A stretch of DNA of 34,433 nucleotides, taken from the NCBI GenBank assembly GCA_019119835.1, contig DWWE01000002.1, forward strand, positions 1 through 34,433, read 5' to 3'. Of this stretch, positions 17,301-24,564 are shown piece after piece. The notes under the pieces were generated by a model. It was not told the origin of the DNA, did no database searches, and saw nothing but the letters and a program-made list of their open reading frames with translations. The first letter of the stretch is position 1; each line of letters opens with the position of its first letter. Position numbers and translations under genes: made by a program. This DNA is from Candidatus Gemmiger stercoravium (GTDB lineage: Bacteria > Bacillota > Clostridia > Oscillospirales > Ruminococcaceae).

Positions 17301-18624
17301 CGGCTATGTCAAAAAGTATCTGGAAGAGCGCGGCCGCACCGTCAATCGCGCCGAGGAAAACCGCCTCTGCATGGGGTGTACCGGCGTCAAGCGCACCACG
17401 GGCCAGCACCCGGGCGGCATGGTTGTTGTGCCGGATACCTTTGACATCTATGATTTCTGTGCGATCCAGCACCCCGCCGATGATGTGAAGGGCGGCCTGC
17501 TGACCACCCACTTCGAATTCAAATACCTGCACGATACGCTGCTGAAACTGGACGAGCTGGGCCACGATGTGCCGACCTTCTACAAGTATTTTGAGGAGTA
17601 TTCCGGCATTCCCATTGATTCGGTCCCGATGAATGACCCCAAGGTGTACAGCCTGCTCACCTCCACCGAGGCGCTGGGGGTCACGCCGGAGCAGATCGGC
17701 AGTCAGACCGGCACCTTCGGCATCCCGGAAATGGGAACCAACTTTGTGCGCCAGATGCTGCTGGACGCGCAGCCCAAAAACTTCTCCGAACTGATCCAGA
17801 TTTCCGGGCTGTCCCACGGCACCGATGTCTGGACCAACAACGCCGACGAACTGATCCGTTCCAAAACCTGCACCATCGCCGAGGTGATCGGCTGCCGTGA
17901 CAGCATCATGCTGTATCTGCTGCGCAAGGGGCTGGAACCCAAGACGGCCTTCGACATCATGGAGGCGGTCCGTAAAGGCAAGGTGGCCAAGGGTGGCTTC
18001 CAGCCCGGCTGGGAAGAAACGATGCGGGAACATGATGTGCCGGACTGGTATATCGAGTCCTGCCGCAAGATCAAGTATATGTTCCCCAAAGCCCATGCGG
18101 TGGCCTACCTGATGGCGGCGATCCGCCTGATGTGGTTCAAGGTCTACCACCCGGCCATCTTCTATGCGGTGTACTTCACGGTGCGCGGCGCCGACATCGA
18201 CTACGAAGCTGCCGTCGGCGGCGTGCGGGTAGCCAAGCAGCATCTGCGGGATAATGAACACATCCCCAAGGAGGAGCGCACGGCCAAGGACGACGACGCG
18301 CTGGTCAGCCTGCAGCTGGAAAACGAAATGCTGCAGCGCGGCTGTCAGTTCCTGCCCATCGAACTGGGCAAGAGCTATGCCACCAAGTATGTGGTGGAGG
18401 ACGGCAAGGTCCGCCTGCCCTTTACCTCGCTGCGCGGCTTGGGCGAAAACGCCGCCATCGCGCTGGAACAGGCCACGATCCACGGCCAGGAGTATATCTC
18501 GGTGGAAGAACTGCAGCAGGCTTCCGGCGTGGCCCAGTCCATCTTCGACAAACTGCGGGAGGTGGGCGCGCTGGGCAAACTGCCGGACACCAGCCAGGTG
18601 GACTTCTTCAGCATGATGGGCTGA
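14317..18624 (+). CDS. polC: DNA polymerase III alpha subunit, Gram-positive PolC type
   Basis: This 1435-residue protein is the replicative polymerase of low-GC Gram-positives. In order it has an N-terminal domain, an OB-fold near residues 225-310, a PHP domain starting VELHLHTKSSSMDG (about 319), a DEDD proofreading exonuclease with FDTETTGLDSNNDRL (Asp413, Glu415) and HRAVDDAMAL, and the polymerase core. The core contains GSRGSVGSSAVAHFAG, a zinc site CPEC/CPVC (Cys900, 903, 925, 928), the catalytic PDIDLNFSG (Asp954, Asp956), and a C-terminal helix-hairpin-helix region. The start is TTG at 14317 with AAAGGAG seven bases upstream; no in-frame ATG fits. Length and exonuclease insertion distinguish it from DnaE. 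Confidence 0.98.
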   Translation: MKPLVTQVWPQFTADAQFNTAFGGVVVERVELFRTSRKVIISLRSADPLDPALCGRLLASLNTLFAGYELQLKNYFNYNAITPEAVGLLVEELKQEGMPVNGFLDKQQPVVFEPDGLTVRVNAGRTILESVEFPRHLAERIQERTGSLPIVRMKDVGVQLDAEAMERRVAEKAPAVQFKAKEEVAPFTIDGLELSGKPAKLFHGKSFKPADLRPLNDLGDGGKITVWGDVFATEVKGNRRKIYFTSITDYNGSINLKVLGDDGEDMSKWEGLKPGTTLIVRGNYTYDKYERDYVLLPYDVLQVERMPRQDTAPDGQKRVELHLHTKSSSMDGFCDPGKVVRLAHRMGHRAIAITDHGVCQGYPEAMLAADDIHKSDPDFKLIYGCEAYFVDDMVPTVYGGACMPLTDSFVVFDTETTGLDSNNDRLTEIGAVFVENGRIREDKKFATFVNPGRPIPAKVVELTGINDGMVADAPTPEQAIRQFKEFCGDHILVAHNANSFDMLFIRKAGARAGVSFDNTYVDTLPMGQALYPGLRNYKLDTINKHLEIPPFNHHRAVDDAMALARIFEKMLEDLREKGIQTVEEINTGLGGNKEVLKKKYYHLIILVKNQTGLKNLYRIVSEAHTKYFFKKPRVPRSVLNQYREGLLLSSACEAGELYKAITEGKSHDELVRIAKYYDILEIQPLGNNEFMVRNGQVDSIEAVKNFNRTVVQLGEELHKPVIATGDVHFQEPEDAAYRAILQAGSGFKDADNQAPLFYRTTPDMLEDFSYLGKEKAYEVVVTNPNKVAATIDGNLRAIPKGTYPPSIPGAEDQLRSGTWEHARKGYGDPLPDILQKRLKKELDSICGHGYAVLYVIAVKLVAFSNAGGYQVGSRGSVGSSAVAHFAGISEVNSMPPHYLCPECQHSEWIDDGVTMDGFDLPDKKCPVCGTAMIMDGHDIPFETFLGFYGDKEPDIDLNFSGMYQSNVHRYTEELFGKENVFKAGTVSGLQDKTAYGYVKKYLEERGRTVNRAEENRLCMGCTGVKRTTGQHPGGMVVVPDTFDIYDFCAIQHPADDVKGGLLTTHFEFKYLHDTLLKLDELGHDVPTFYKYFEEYSGIPIDSVPMNDPKVYSLLTSTEALGVTPEQIGSQTGTFGIPEMGTNFVRQMLLDAQPKNFSELIQISGLSHGTDVWTNNADELIRSKTCTIAEVIGCRDSIMLYLLRKGLEPKTAFDIMEAVRKGKVAKGGFQPGWEETMREHDVPDWYIESCRKIKYMFPKAHAVAYLMAAIRLMWFKVYHPAIFYAVYFTVRGADIDYEAAVGGVRVAKQHLRDNEHIPKEERTAKDDDALVSLQLENEMLQRGCQFLPIELGKSYATKYVVEDGKVRLPFTSLRGLGENAAIALEQATIHGQEYISVEELQQASGVAQSIFDKLREVGALGKLPDTSQVDFFSMMG

Positions 18625-18652
18625 TCCGCCGGATCTTCCAACCGTATTTTTG

Positions 18653-18681
18653 GCACCCGTTTCCGAACGGGTGCTTTTTTT
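18653..18681 (+). terminator. Terminator of the pyrH-polC operon
   Basis: GCACCCGTT and AACGGGTGC form a 9-bp stem with a 4-nt loop followed by seven T residues, 28 bases past the polC stop. Confidence 0.92.
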
Positions 18682-18689
18682 GAAGAAAA

Positions 18690-18778
18690 ATGGAAAGGAC
18701 GCTTGACATTTTGTGGGGCGGTGGTATACTGAAGACAAGGAAATGGAAAGCAAACTTTCCATAACAGGACATGGAAAG
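18690..18778 (+). promoter_or_regulatory. Repeated ATGGAAAG operator-like sites
   Basis: ATGGAAAG occurs at 18690-18697, 18743-18750 and 18771-18778, and its exact complement CTTTCCAT at 18755-18762. The middle pair forms a perfect palindrome with a 4-nt CAAA centre placed just after the transcription start; the first copy lies before the -35, and the last runs into the ribosome binding site of the XRE gene. This is the expected arrangement of an autorepressor's operators. Confidence 0.75.
18703..18730 (+). promoter_or_regulatory. Promoter of the XRE/membrane/zinc-ribbon operon
   Basis: A perfect TTGACA (18703-18708) and TATACT (18725-18730) are 16 bp apart, immediately after the polC terminator. 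Confidence 0.85.
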
Positions 18779-18787
18779 GAGGAGGCG

Positions 18788-18985
18788 TTGAAAAATCGTT
18801 TGGAGGAACTGCGCAAGGAGCGGGGCATCAACCAGGAACAGCTGGCCGAAGCGCTGGAGGTTTCCCGCCAGACCATCGGTTCGCTGGAAAACGGCCGCTA
18901 CAACCCTTCGATTCTGCTGGCTTTCAAAATCTCCCGCTATTTCGGCCTGCCGATCGAGGACATCTTTATCTATGAGGAGGAATGA
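18788..18985 (+). CDS. Small XRE-family transcriptional regulator (YozG-like)
   Basis: The 65-residue protein is almost only a helix-turn-helix: KNRLEELRKERGINQEQLAE, then the recognition region VSRQTIGSLENGRYNPS, and a closing YFGLPIEDIFIYEEE. I chose TTG at 18788 with GGAGG six bases upstream, because this family begins at (M)KNRLEELR; an in-frame ATG at 18743 lies inside the operator palindrome and lacks a good site. It probably binds the ATGGAAAG repeats around its own promoter. Only three bases separate it from the next gene, a membrane protein, a pairing common for this regulator type. Confidence 0.88.
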   Translation: MKNRLEELRKERGINQEQLAEALEVSRQTIGSLENGRYNPSILLAFKISRYFGLPIEDIFIYEEE

Positions 18986-18988
18986 AGG

Positions 18989-19402
18989 ATGAAGGCGAAA
19001 TATTGGATTTTTGTCATCGCAGGCCTGGCGGCCATCATCGCCGGCTTCTGTCTGGCGAAAGGGGGAGAGGCCGGTTCCCCGGTGCCGTATGTGATGCTGG
19101 GCCTGGGGGCCGGTGCCATGGGGCATGGCGCGGGTTTCCTGCTGCGCCAATACTCGGTCAGGGGCTGTGCGGAGGCTGAAAAGCGGCTGCGCATCGAGGA
19201 ACAGGACGAGCGCAACCAGGCGCTGAACAATCGGGCCAAGGCGCGCGCCTTCGACTTTGCAATGTACATTTATATGGCGCTCATGCTGGCGCTGGCCATC
19301 ATGCAGATCAGCCTGACCGTCACCTTTGTGCTGCTGGCGGGCTACCTGGCCATCAACGGCGTTTATCTGTACTATTTTTACCGTTACAACAAAGAAATGT
19401 GA
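18989..19402 (+). CDS. Small four-helix membrane protein, DUF2178-like
   Basis: The 137-residue protein has two N-terminal hydrophobic helices (about residues 5-23 and 33-53), a charged cytoplasmic stretch IEEQDERNQALNNRAKA, and two C-terminal helices (about 88-106 and 108-130). The (E)xDERN...NxAKAxAFD pattern is typical of small membrane proteins encoded beside YozG-like regulators and annotated as DUF2178 or related families. Function is unknown. AAGG precedes the ATG at 18989, and the gene is translationally linked to the regulator. Confidence 0.72.
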   Translation: MKAKYWIFVIAGLAAIIAGFCLAKGGEAGSPVPYVMLGLGAGAMGHGAGFLLRQYSVRGCAEAEKRLRIEEQDERNQALNNRAKARAFDFAMYIYMALMLALAIMQISLTVTFVLLAGYLAINGVYLYYFYRYNKEM

Positions 19403-19416
19403 AAGGAGCTCCCGTT

Positions 19417-19620
19417 ATGAGAACCTGTCTGCGCTGCGGCTGCGAAATGAAGGAAAACTGTGACATCCGGGTGGAGGGCGCCGGCTACGGCGTTGTCCTG
19501 TCCCGGGATGCCGACAAGCTGTTCGGCGGCCGGATCGGCAAACCCCGCGTGGCCATCTGTCCCCAATGTGGCGAGGTGTCCATCTATCTGCCTGACACAA
19601 GCGTGCTGAAAAAAGACTGA
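19417..19620 (+). CDS. Small zinc-ribbon protein
   Basis: The 67-residue protein has an N-terminal CLRCGCEM and a C-terminal CPQCGEVSIY, two CxxC knuckles about 45 residues apart that should bind one zinc. ATG at 19417 follows AAAGGAG, 14 bases after the membrane protein, so it is the third gene of the XRE operon. I do not recognise a named family, though such proteins are common beside small regulators. The hairpin after it (19621-19641, GCGGGGTG/CACCCCG) has no T-run, so the end of the operon is uncertain. Confidence 0.75.
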   Translation: MRTCLRCGCEMKENCDIRVEGAGYGVVLSRDADKLFGGRIGKPRVAICPQCGEVSIYLPDTSVLKKD

Positions 19621-19692
19621 GCGGGGTGCGGCGTCACCCCGAAAACGGCGGACTTCCTCCCGGAAAAGCGATGCGGTTTTCGCTGCGTTCAA

Positions 19693-19702
19693 GGGGGGGG
19701 GG
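19693..19702 (+). repeat. Homopolymer run of ten G
   Basis: Ten consecutive G residues, followed by A and GGG, occur in the gap of about 320 bases between the zinc-ribbon gene and parE. The rest of that gap up to 19812 shows no coding frame with a start signal, only GC-rich short repeats. Such runs are prone to slippage and to sequencing error. Confidence 0.85.
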
Positions 19703-19812
19703 AGGGACCGCCGTTCTTGGTCGGTGCGGCGTTCCGGGCTGCCTTTGAGCTGCCGCCGGGGTCGGACCGACCGGCAGACTGCCGGCAAAGGCGGTGAACC
19801 GCGGCATACCCC

Positions 19813-19842
19813 TTGACATACAACCTAAAGTTGTAGTACCAT
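19813..19842 (+). promoter_or_regulatory. MerR-type promoter with palindrome in a long spacer
   Basis: A perfect TTGACA (19813-19818) is followed by the inverted repeat TACAAC-CTAAA-GTTGTA (19819-19835) and a TACCAT (19837-19842), giving an 18-bp spacer filled by the palindrome. That geometry is typical of promoters controlled by MerR-family regulators. No MerR gene is in the window; the first gene downstream is parE, 102 bases on. Confidence 0.65.
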
Positions 19843-19853
19843 GGAAACTGGAA

Positions 19854-19883
19854 TTGACAAAGCCTTCCATTTTGTGGTTTAAT
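19854..19883 (+). promoter_or_regulatory. Main promoter of parE-parC
   Basis: TTGACA (19854-19859) and an extended TGGTTTAAT -10 (TTTAAT at 19878-19883) are 18 bp apart, about 60 bases before the parE start codon. It lies just downstream of the MerR-type promoter. Confidence 0.7.
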
Positions 19884-19944
19884 ATTTTTATATGCGCAAA
19901 ATACAGAGGATCTTATTTGACAGCACCCAGGAGGGAAATGCCGA

Positions 19945-21921
19945 ATGGCAAAAAAGCAGGCTTATGGCAACGAAAGTATCAAGGCACTGAAGGGGGCCGA
20001 CCGGGTGCGCAAGCGCCCGGCGGTTATTTTTGGCTCGGACGGGGTGGACGGGTGCGCCCATTCCATCTTTGAGATTGTCTCCAACTCCATCGACGAAGCC
20101 CGGGACGGTCACGGCGATCACATCAATGTGACCCTGTACCCGGACCACAGCGTGGAGGTCGAAGACTTCGGCCGCGGCATCCCGGTGGATTACAACAAGG
20201 CGGAACAGCGCTGGAACTGGGACCTGGTGTTCTGCGAGCTGTACGCCGGCGGCAAATACGGGGAAGGGGAAGGCAACTACGATTTTTCGCTGGGCCTGAA
20301 CGGCCTGGGCCTGTGCGCCACCCAGTATGCCAGCGCCTGGATGACCGCGGACATCTATCGGGACGGTTTCCACTATCACCTGGACTTCAAAAACGGCGAG
20401 AACGTGGGCGGTCTGCACAAAGAACCCTTCACCGGCCGTCGGACCGGCTCGGTGATCCGCTGGCTGCCGGATACCGAGGTGTTCACCGACATTGCGGTCC
20501 CGGCCGAGACGTTCTGCGATATGCTCAAGCGGCAGGCCATCGTCAATGCGGGGGTGTCGCTGGTCTTCAATGACCGCACGGGGGACCGGGCGGAAAAGCA
20601 TACCTATTTTTACGAAAACGGCATCGTGGACCATGTCAACGAGCTGGCGGGGGATACAGCCCTGACCGCCTCCTACAGCTGCAGCGGCAGCGCTGTCGGC
20701 CGGGACCGGGCGGACCAGCCCGACTATCAGGTCAAGATGAACGTGGCCTTCTGCTTCTCCAACCAGAACCAGACGCTGGAATACTACCACAACTCCAGCT
20801 GGCTGGAACACGGCGGCAGCCCGGACCGTGCGGTGCGGCTGGCCTTTGTCCAGCAGATCAACGCCTGGCTCAAGAGCAAGGGGCTGTACAAGAAAAACGA
20901 AAGCTCCATCACCTTTGCGGATGTGCAGGACTGCCTGATTTTGGTCTCCTCCAGCTTTTCCACCCGGACCAGCTACGAGAACCAGACCAAAAAATCCATC
21001 ACCAACAAGTTTGTGGCCCAGGCCATGACCGACTTCCTCAAGCATCAGCTGGAGGTCTATTTCATCGAGCATCCCGACGAGGCGGAAAAAGCCTGCAAGC
21101 AGGTGCTCATCAACAAGCAGAGCCGGGAACATGCGGAAAAGGCCCGCATCTCGATCAAGAAAAACATCACCCAGCAGATGGACCTGGCCAACCGGGTGCA
21201 GAAGTTTGTGGACTGCCGCACCAAGGATGCGTCCCGCCGCGAACTGTACATCGTGGAGGGTGACTCCGCCATGGGCGCCGTCAAGCAGAGCCGGGACTCG
21301 GAATTCCAGGCCATCATGCCGATCCGGGGCAAGATCCTCAACTGCCTGAAGGCGGACTATGCCCGCATCTTCAAGTCGGACATCATCACCGACCTGATCT
21401 GGGTCATGGGCTGCGGTGTGGAACTGGGCGGCAGCCACAACAAGGACCTGGCCACCTTCAACCTGGACAATCTGCGCTTCAACAAAATCGTCATCTGTAC
21501 CGACGCGGATGTGGACGGCTACCAGATCCGCACGCTGGTGCTGACCATGCTCTACCGCCTGACCCCGACGCTGATCCAGCAGGGCTATGTCTACATTGCG
21601 GAAAGCCCGCTGTATGAGATCAACACCCGTACAAAGACCTACTTTGCGTACACCGAGCCGGAAAAGGCGGACATCCTGCGCCGCATCGAAGGGCAGAAGT
21701 ACACGATCCAGCGCTCCAAAGGTCTTGGCGAAAACGACCCCGAGATGATGTGGCTGACCACCATGAGCCCGGAAAGCCGCCGGCTGATCAAGGTGCTGCC
21801 CACCGACGCCCAGCGCACCGCCGAAGTCTTCGACCTGCTGCTGGGGGACAACCTTCAGGGTCGGAAGGACCATATTGCTGAGCACGGCGCCGAATACCTC
21901 GACGATCTGGATGTTTCTTAA
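19945..21921 (+). CDS. parE: Type IIA topoisomerase subunit B, ParE-like, divergent
   Basis: The 658-residue protein has the full GyrB/ParE layout. A GHKL ATPase has EIVSNSIDEA (Glu43, Asn47), DFGRGIP and GLNGLGL. A transducer domain follows, then the TOPRIM domain with VEGDSAMG (Glu438), TDADVDGYQIRTL (Asp520/522/524) and RSKGLGE. Together with the next gene it should form a tetramer that passes DNA duplexes, here most likely a topoisomerase IV for decatenation. Several invariant positions differ from canonical enzymes: EIVDN becomes EIVSN, the usual GLHGVG becomes GLNGLG, and EGDSAGG becomes EGDSAMG. The catalytic residues themselves are kept. Start ATG at 19945 follows AGGAGG. This probably represents the second, non-gyrase pair of clostridia. 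Confidence 0.9.
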   Translation: MAKKQAYGNESIKALKGADRVRKRPAVIFGSDGVDGCAHSIFEIVSNSIDEARDGHGDHINVTLYPDHSVEVEDFGRGIPVDYNKAEQRWNWDLVFCELYAGGKYGEGEGNYDFSLGLNGLGLCATQYASAWMTADIYRDGFHYHLDFKNGENVGGLHKEPFTGRRTGSVIRWLPDTEVFTDIAVPAETFCDMLKRQAIVNAGVSLVFNDRTGDRAEKHTYFYENGIVDHVNELAGDTALTASYSCSGSAVGRDRADQPDYQVKMNVAFCFSNQNQTLEYYHNSSWLEHGGSPDRAVRLAFVQQINAWLKSKGLYKKNESSITFADVQDCLILVSSSFSTRTSYENQTKKSITNKFVAQAMTDFLKHQLEVYFIEHPDEAEKACKQVLINKQSREHAEKARISIKKNITQQMDLANRVQKFVDCRTKDASRRELYIVEGDSAMGAVKQSRDSEFQAIMPIRGKILNCLKADYARIFKSDIITDLIWVMGCGVELGGSHNKDLATFNLDNLRFNKIVICTDADVDGYQIRTLVLTMLYRLTPTLIQQGYVYIAESPLYEINTRTKTYFAYTEPEKADILRRIEGQKYTIQRSKGLGENDPEMMWLTTMSPESRRLIKVLPTDAQRTAEVFDLLLGDNLQGRKDHIAEHGAEYLDDLDVS

Positions 21922-21933
21922 CAGGAGGTTTTC

Positions 21934-24189
21934 ATGGCAAAAAAGCGAGAAAAAAGAACCACCCCCGCCCGTCCTCAGCTGGGGGATAACGTGGAGATCC
22001 TCTCGGCCGGCGAGGTGATCGAAAGCCCCATCACCGAAACACTGGAAACCAACTATATGCCCTACGCCATGAGCGTGATCGTCTCCCGGGCACTGCCGGA
22101 GATTGACGGTTTCAAACCGGCCCACCGCAAGCTGCTGTACACAATGTACGGCATGGGGCTGCTGAAGGACGGACGAACCAAAAGCGCCAACATCGTCGGC
22201 AGCACCATGCACCTGAACCCCCACGGCGATGCGGCCATCTATGACACGATGGTGCGTATGGGCCGCTCCAACGAAAGCCTGCTGGTGCCCTTTGTGGACT
22301 CCAAGGGCAACTTCGGCAAGGCGTACAGCCGGGATATGGCCTATGCGGCCGCCCGTTATACCGAGGCAAAGCTGGAACCGGTCTGCGAGGAACTGTTCCG
22401 CGACATTGACAAGGATACGGTGGACTTTGTCCCCAACTATGACGGCACCACCACCGAACCCACCCTGCTGCCGGTCACCTTTCCGACGATCCTGGCGAAC
22501 AATACGCTGGGGATCGCGGTGGGCATGGCCTCCAACATCTGCTCTTTCAACCTGGTGGAACTGTGCAACGCCACCATTGCCCTGATGAAGGACGAAAACG
22601 CAGACCTGATGCAGCTGCTTCCGGCGCCGGATTTTGTGGGCGGCGGCAGCATCCTGTACGACGCCGCCGAGATGCGCAGCGTGCTGGAAAAAGGCCGCGG
22701 CAGCATCCGGGTGCGGGCGGTCTGGCAGTACGACAAGGCGAACAACTGCATCGACATCACCCGCATTCCGCCCACCACCACGGTGGAAGCCATCATGGAC
22801 AAGATCACCGAGCTGGTCAAGGCCGGCAAGGTGCGGGAGATCAATGATATGCGCGACGAGACCGACCTGAACGGCCTCAAGCTGACCATTGACCTCAAGC
22901 GCGGGCAGGACCCGGACAAACTCATGGCGCGGCTGTTCCGGGCCACCCCGCTGGAAGATTCCTTCGCCTGCAACTTCAACCTGCTCATCGGCGGGCAGCC
23001 GCGGGTGCTGGGGGTGCGGGGCATCCTGCTGGAGTGGGCGGCCTTCCGGGCCGAGTGTGTGCGCCGTCGCACCTACCACGACCTCAAGGGCAAGCAGGAC
23101 CGGCTGCACCTGCTGCGCGGCCTGGCCACGATCCTGCTGGACATCGACAAAGCCATCCGCATCGTGCGGGAGACGGCGGAGGAATCCGAGGTGGTCCCGA
23201 ACCTGATGATCGGGTTCGGCATTGATGAGACCCAGGCCGAGTATGTGGCTGAGATCCGTCTGCGCCATCTCAACCGGGAATACATCCTCAAGCGGACCGA
23301 GGAGATCGAGGATCTGGAGAAGGCCATTGCCGATCTGGAGGACATTCTGAAACGGCCGGCCCGCATCAACAAGATCATCATGAACGAGCTGGCCGAGGTG
23401 GCCAAAAAGTACGGCAAGCCCCGCCGGTGCGAGATCCTGTACGATCTGCCGGACGAAGGGGAGACCGAAGAACAGCAGGAAGTGCCGGACTATCCGGTCC
23501 ACCTGTTCTTCACCCGGGAAGGCTACTTCAAAAAGATCACCCCCCAGAGTCTGCGCATGTCCGGGGAACAGAAACTCAAGGACGGCGACGAGGTGGCCTA
23601 TACCTGCGAATCCACCAACAGCGCCGAACTGCTGTTCTTCACCAACCACGCCCAGGTCTACAAGACCCGCGCCTCGGAATTTGCCGACACCAAGGCCAGT
23701 GTGCTGGGGGACTTCATCCCCACCGCCCTCGGTATGGAAGATGGGGAAGTGCCGCTGTTCATGGCGGTCACCACCGACTATACCGGCCATATGCTCTTCT
23801 TCTTCCAGAACGGCAAATGCGCCAAGGTGCCGCTGGCCAGCTACCAGACCAAGCAGAACCGCCGCAAACTGCTCAAAGCCTACAGCGACAAGGCGGAACT
23901 GGCCGGGATGCTCCATCTGACCCAGGAGCAGGAGCTGGCCATCTTCATCAACGCCGGCCCGGCCACCCTGCGGCTGCTGCTGGTCGGCAGCGCCCTGATC
24001 CCGGAAAAAACAACGCGGGATACGGCCGGCGTCAATGTGGTGAGCCTGAAAAAGAATGCCCGGATCCAGCGCGTGCGGCCGGCCGAAGGGCTGGAACTGG
24101 CCGACCCCCACCGCTACCGCGTGCGCACACTGCCGGCGGCCGGCGCAATTCTGAAGGAGACCGATACCCTCGAGCAGATGACACTGTAA
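21934..24189 (+). CDS. parC: Type IIA topoisomerase subunit A, ParC-like
   Basis: The 751-residue partner of the preceding subunit starts 12 bases after it, with AGGAGG before the ATG. Motifs are YAMSVIVSRALPEIDGFKP, the quinolone-region NPHGDAAIYDTMVRM, and the active site AAARYTEAKL with catalytic Tyr142. A long coiled-coil arm with EEIEDLEKAIADLEDIL (about residues 450-475) and a beta-pinwheel-like C-terminal region follow. No clear GyrA box (QRRGGKG) is seen, which argues for topoisomerase IV rather than gyrase. Position 100 is Ala where most GyrA/ParC proteins have the quinolone-contact Ser. Confidence 0.9.
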   Translation: MAKKREKRTTPARPQLGDNVEILSAGEVIESPITETLETNYMPYAMSVIVSRALPEIDGFKPAHRKLLYTMYGMGLLKDGRTKSANIVGSTMHLNPHGDAAIYDTMVRMGRSNESLLVPFVDSKGNFGKAYSRDMAYAAARYTEAKLEPVCEELFRDIDKDTVDFVPNYDGTTTEPTLLPVTFPTILANNTLGIAVGMASNICSFNLVELCNATIALMKDENADLMQLLPAPDFVGGGSILYDAAEMRSVLEKGRGSIRVRAVWQYDKANNCIDITRIPPTTTVEAIMDKITELVKAGKVREINDMRDETDLNGLKLTIDLKRGQDPDKLMARLFRATPLEDSFACNFNLLIGGQPRVLGVRGILLEWAAFRAECVRRRTYHDLKGKQDRLHLLRGLATILLDIDKAIRIVRETAEESEVVPNLMIGFGIDETQAEYVAEIRLRHLNREYILKRTEEIEDLEKAIADLEDILKRPARINKIIMNELAEVAKKYGKPRRCEILYDLPDEGETEEQQEVPDYPVHLFFTREGYFKKITPQSLRMSGEQKLKDGDEVAYTCESTNSAELLFFTNHAQVYKTRASEFADTKASVLGDFIPTALGMEDGEVPLFMAVTTDYTGHMLFFFQNGKCAKVPLASYQTKQNRRKLLKAYSDKAELAGMLHLTQEQELAIFINAGPATLRLLLVGSALIPEKTTRDTAGVNVVSLKKNARIQRVRPAEGLELADPHRYRVRTLPAAGAILKETDTLEQMTL

Positions 24190-24239
24190 AACACGGGGGA
24201 ACTGCCGGACGGATTTTTGCCATTCGGCGGTACAACCCC

Positions 24240-24268
24240 TTGCAATTTCCGGCGCAGTATGGTATAGT
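24240..24268 (+). promoter_or_regulatory. Promoter of secG
   Basis: TTGCAA (24240-24245) and TATAGT (24263-24268) are exactly 17 bp apart, about 35 bases before the secG start. Confidence 0.75.
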
Positions 24269-24302
24269 ATAAACTGCATGAGACTTTGAAGGAGTGCTAT
24301 CA

Positions 24303-24548
24303 ATGGGGATTTATGAAATCGTGATCGGCGTTGTGCTGATCGTTGCATGTCTGCTGATCGTCGTGTTCACCCTCGCGCAGGAACAAAAGGGCCAGGGGCT
24401 GTCCGCCGCCATCATGGGCGACAACAGCTTTATGGCCGCTGGCCGTGAGCGTGGTCTCGATGCCAAGCTGGCAAAGTTCACCAAGGTTCTGGGCGTGATT
24501 TTCGTGGTCGCTACGCTGCTGGTCAGCGTGCTGAGTGCGCGCCTGTAA
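24303..24548 (+). CDS. secG: Preprotein translocase subunit SecG
   Basis: The 81-residue protein has two membrane helices (about residues 3-23 and 57-77) joined by a loop with the SecG signature QEQKGQGLSAAIMG. It is the accessory subunit of the SecYEG channel. ATG at 24303 is preceded by AAGGAG at 8-bp spacing; the GTG at 24294 overlaps that site. A terminator follows at once, then rnr, the usual secG-rnr neighbourhood of Firmicutes. Confidence 0.94.
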   Translation: MGIYEIVIGVVLIVACLLIVVFTLAQEQKGQGLSAAIMGDNSFMAAGRERGLDAKLAKFTKVLGVIFVVATLLVSVLSARL

Positions 24549-24564
24549 ATTCCTTGCCACATGT

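Noticed and set aside
15439-18876. A 1145-codon minus-strand frame opposite polC
   Set aside because: It is antisense to polC, runs through the polC terminator and the next promoter, and has no motif or ribosome binding site.
19888-24348. A 1486-codon open frame on the minus strand opposite the topoisomerase genes
   Set aside because: It covers both well-supported topoisomerase genes, crosses their promoter and stop regions, has a His/Gly/Gln/Val-rich composition typical of antisense frames in GC-rich DNA, and shows no domain.
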